Assembly: GCA_937895645.1 (NCBI GenBank)
Contig: CALBKQ010000135.1
Location: 1 to 7,135 of the forward strand
DNA from: an uncultured Clostridia bacterium
GTDB lineage: Bacteria > Bacillota > Clostridia > Oscillospirales > Acutalibacteraceae
Direction of reading: 5' to 3'
Length of the DNA stretch: 7,135 bases
The notes beneath the pieces were generated by a model, which did no database searches, was not told the origin of the DNA, and saw nothing but the letters and a program-made list of their open reading frames with translations. Below are positions 5,218-7,135 of the stretch, one piece after another (positions within the stretch are counted from its first letter, which is position 1; every line of letters starts with the position of its first letter). The translations under genes were made by a program, and so were the position numbers.

Positions 5218-7135
5218 AGTTTACTGTATACCAGAACCAGTTTGCCATATTTTCAGGTTCAAGGAAAAACTTTGTTCTGTATGCAAAAGTTTTGATTTTT
5301 GAATCTTTTACAGGAATATCTGCAAGGGATTTTACAGTTACATCACACAAATTATCCGCCTTAACTGTTACTACTTTTTCCTCATTTGGTAACAAATCAA
5401 AGTAGTTATCAGAAAATGGCTCACTGAAATTCGGGATATCGACCATAACACTACGGCAGAACACTGGTGACCTGAGTTTTACAACAATTTCTCCGTTTTC
5501 ATATAAAACTGATTTTGTGATTGTATTTGCCTGAAGTTTCACATAGCGGTCAGGCACAAAAATCTTTGTTCTTTCTGAAATTAGTTTGTCTTCTTCAAAC
5601 ATTTTAACTGACAAGAAAATTTCTTTTTTATTACCCTTAATATCTGCGCTAAAAACACATTCACTTGAAAGTGGAGCGATTGTTTTTGTAAGTTCATTTG
5701 AAGAAATAACTTTACCACCAACGTTTGAAAGGGTTATAGTAATTTTTACATTCTTTTCTTCTCTTAAATCGTTGATTGCATAAACTTTATAGTCTTTCTT
5801 TGTTTCTTCAACAGAAACGCAAACAGGTTCAAAGAAATGACGAGAAGCGTATTGTAATGCTTTCCATTTACCTGTAAAGTCAACGCTTGACCAAGACGGT
5901 GCCTGCCAACAATCGTTATACTGCCAGAAGAGTGAACCATGACAACGGTGACGATTTCTTCGCCAATGCTCAGTTGCATCCTGAATACACTCTTTTTGAA
6001 TGAGATTTGTCATATAGATTAAATCTTCAAACTTTTGTGGCTCATAGTATTTTTCAAGCAAGTAATAAAGCATTTTTCTGTTACCATTTCGGCATTTCTG
6101 ATGCGAATTGAAAATATCACTTGTGATGTAATAATCACTTTCTTCCGCGAATTGACGGACGGCATCCATTGATGGTAACGACTCAAGACCAAATTCACTA
6201 CAAAAACGAGTTGGTCTTGTACGGTAATAATTAAGCGGTTTCTGACCATGCCAAACTGTCCACATATGAGTATCCCCATGGTCATCCCCTGTTACACCTT
6301 TACGGAAACTTTCACCGATTGGAGAGGTTTCAATGTATGGTGTGTCAGGGTCAAGTTGGGTTACAAAATCCTTTAAGATTTCATAGAAAAACTTCTTATA
6401 CCACTGAACAATTTTCATATTTTCAGGCATATATGAGAACATTGTTTCAATTTCGTTATTACCACCCCAAAGGCAAAGGGATGGATGTGATTTAATGCGT
6501 TTTACCTGATATTTGATTTCTGTCAGCACATTTTCACGGAAATCATCTTCATAGAATGGATACATAAGACAAGCAAACATAAAATCTTGCCAGATAAGAA
6601 GACCTTTTTCATCGCACTGTTCATAGAAATAGTCGGGCGTGTAATATGCGCCACCCCAAGTACGAATCATATTAAAGTTTGCTTTTAACGCTGAATCAAT
6701 GTAGTAGTCATAAGTTTCTTTTGTAACTCTGCCCATAAGTGAGTCGGGAAGAATCCAGTTAGCACCTTTACCGAATATTGGTGTGTCATTAAGATAGAAA
6801 CAGAAATTGCTACCGTATTGGTCTTTTGAACGGTCAAGGCGTATTGTACGGAGACCGATTTTTTTTGTAATTTCTGTATCACCTAAAGTTGCAACTACCG
6901 TATAAAGTGGCTGCTTTTCTTTACCACTTAATTCTCTTGTCCACCAAAGCTCAGGGCTTTTAATTACGATTTCATTGTTTTCGATGGCATATTCTGTGCC
7001 GACAGGGTAAATGATTTTAGTATTTACTTCGCCTTCACCATCAACGATTGGGTTGATTTTAACAGTTACTTTTCCTTTTTCGTGAATTTGCTTAATTTCA
7101 ACATCTGTAAGACGATTATCAAAGCACTCGACCCA
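5216..7135 (-). CDS. Beta-mannosidase, glycoside hydrolase family 2, partial (N-terminus outside window)
   Basis: The frame stays open to the right edge, giving 639 residues of a family usually about 820-850 long; the N-terminal sugar-binding jelly-roll domain is mostly missing. The visible part starts in the immunoglobulin-like domain, with SPELWWTRELSGKEKQPLYT about 50-75 residues in, typical of GH2 mannosidases. GKGANWILPDSL opens the TIM barrel. The acid/base glutamate is in WGGNNEIE (fragment residue 228, codon 6452-6454). The nucleophile is in CSEFGLES (fragment residue 314, codon 6194-6196). SLFWQYNDCWQAPSWSSVDFTGKWKAL closes the barrel in the way specific to beta-mannosidases. C-terminal beta-sandwich domains follow. 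The enzyme removes terminal beta-linked mannose from manno-oligosaccharides or N-glycan cores. The internal ATG at 6734-6736 is not the start, since family-conserved sequence continues upstream. Signal peptide, promoter and cell location cannot be judged. Confidence 0.93.
   Translation of the reverse strand, partial: WVECFDNRLTDVEIKQIHEKGKVTVKINPIVDGEGEVNTKIIYPVGTEYAIENNEIVIKSPELWWTRELSGKEKQPLYTVVATLGDTEITKKIGLRTIRLDRSKDQYGSNFCFYLNDTPIFGKGANWILPDSLMGRVTKETYDYYIDSALKANFNMIRTWGGAYYTPDYFYEQCDEKGLLIWQDFMFACLMYPFYEDDFRENVLTEIKYQVKRIKSHPSLCLWGGNNEIETMFSYMPENMKIVQWYKKFFYEILKDFVTQLDPDTPYIETSPIGESFRKGVTGDDHGDTHMWTVWHGQKPLNYYRTRPTRFCSEFGLESLPSMDAVRQFAEESDYYITSDIFNSHQKCRNGNRKMLYYLLEKYYEPQKFEDLIYMTNLIQKECIQDATEHWRRNRHRCHGSLFWQYNDCWQAPSWSSVDFTGKWKALQYASRHFFEPVCVSVEETKKDYKVYAINDLREEKNVKITITLSNVGGKVISSNELTKTIAPLSSECVFSADIKGNKKEIFLSVKMFEEDKLISERTKIFVPDRYVKLQANTITKSVLYENGEIVVKLRSPVFCRSVMVDIPNFSEPFSDNYFDLLPNEEKVVTVKADNLCDVTVKSLADIPVKDSKIKTFAYRTKFFLEPENMANWFWYTVN

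Noticed and set aside
5216..6736. ATG at 6734-6736 as the start of the beta-mannosidase
   Set aside because: The frame continues without a stop to the window edge, and the upstream residues (GKGANWILPDSL, ELWWTREL) are typical of the family, so the gene is 5'-truncated by the window instead.
1..7135. Novel defence, mobile or repeat-based system
   Set aside because: I saw no direct repeats, integrase or transposase, toxin-antitoxin pair, CRISPR array or structured RNA. The genes are mostly standard chromosomal functions.

Overview
The window is an AT-rich bacterial chromosome segment. The organism is most likely a member of the Clostridia (Bacillota), for example an uncultured gut or rumen lineage. 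This is inferred from purine-rich GGAGG ribosome binding sites, TTGAAA/TATAAT-type promoters, intrinsic terminators with U-tracts, UGA used as a normal stop, a short 446-residue glucose-6-phosphate isomerase, a DacF-type carboxypeptidase and an MtaB-type methylthiotransferase. I see no mobile element, tRNA, rRNA, CRISPR array or phage gene.

Layout from left to right. At 1-162 (minus) is the start of a pyridoxamine-5'-phosphate-oxidase-like flavoprotein, cut by the window edge. It follows within 11 bases a small two-helix membrane protein with a bacterial PH-like domain (174-695, minus), and the two form a probable operon. A strong intrinsic terminator (727-753) separates this pair from a conserved but uncharacterised 138-residue P-loop protein (761-1177, minus), whose promoter lies in the 3' end of pgi. 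Next come pgi (1250-2590, minus) with its own clear promoter, and dacF (2667-3821, minus). A divergent intergenic region of 87 bases leads to mtaB (3909-5186, plus). A bidirectional hairpin terminator (5185-5217) separates mtaB from a convergent GH2 beta-mannosidase (5216-7135, minus), whose N-terminal part lies beyond the right edge.

The genes look like ordinary chromosomal functions: glycolysis (pgi), cell-wall maturation (dacF), tRNA modification (mtaB), mannan or N-glycan breakdown (beta-mannosidase), and three poorly characterised small proteins. They do not form one pathway. The least explained part is the left 1.2 kb, where the P-loop gene, the PH-like membrane protein and the flavoprotein run in the same direction. 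No promoter is visible between the terminator and the PH-like gene. I found nothing that convincingly represents a new biological system, so the findings are modest.
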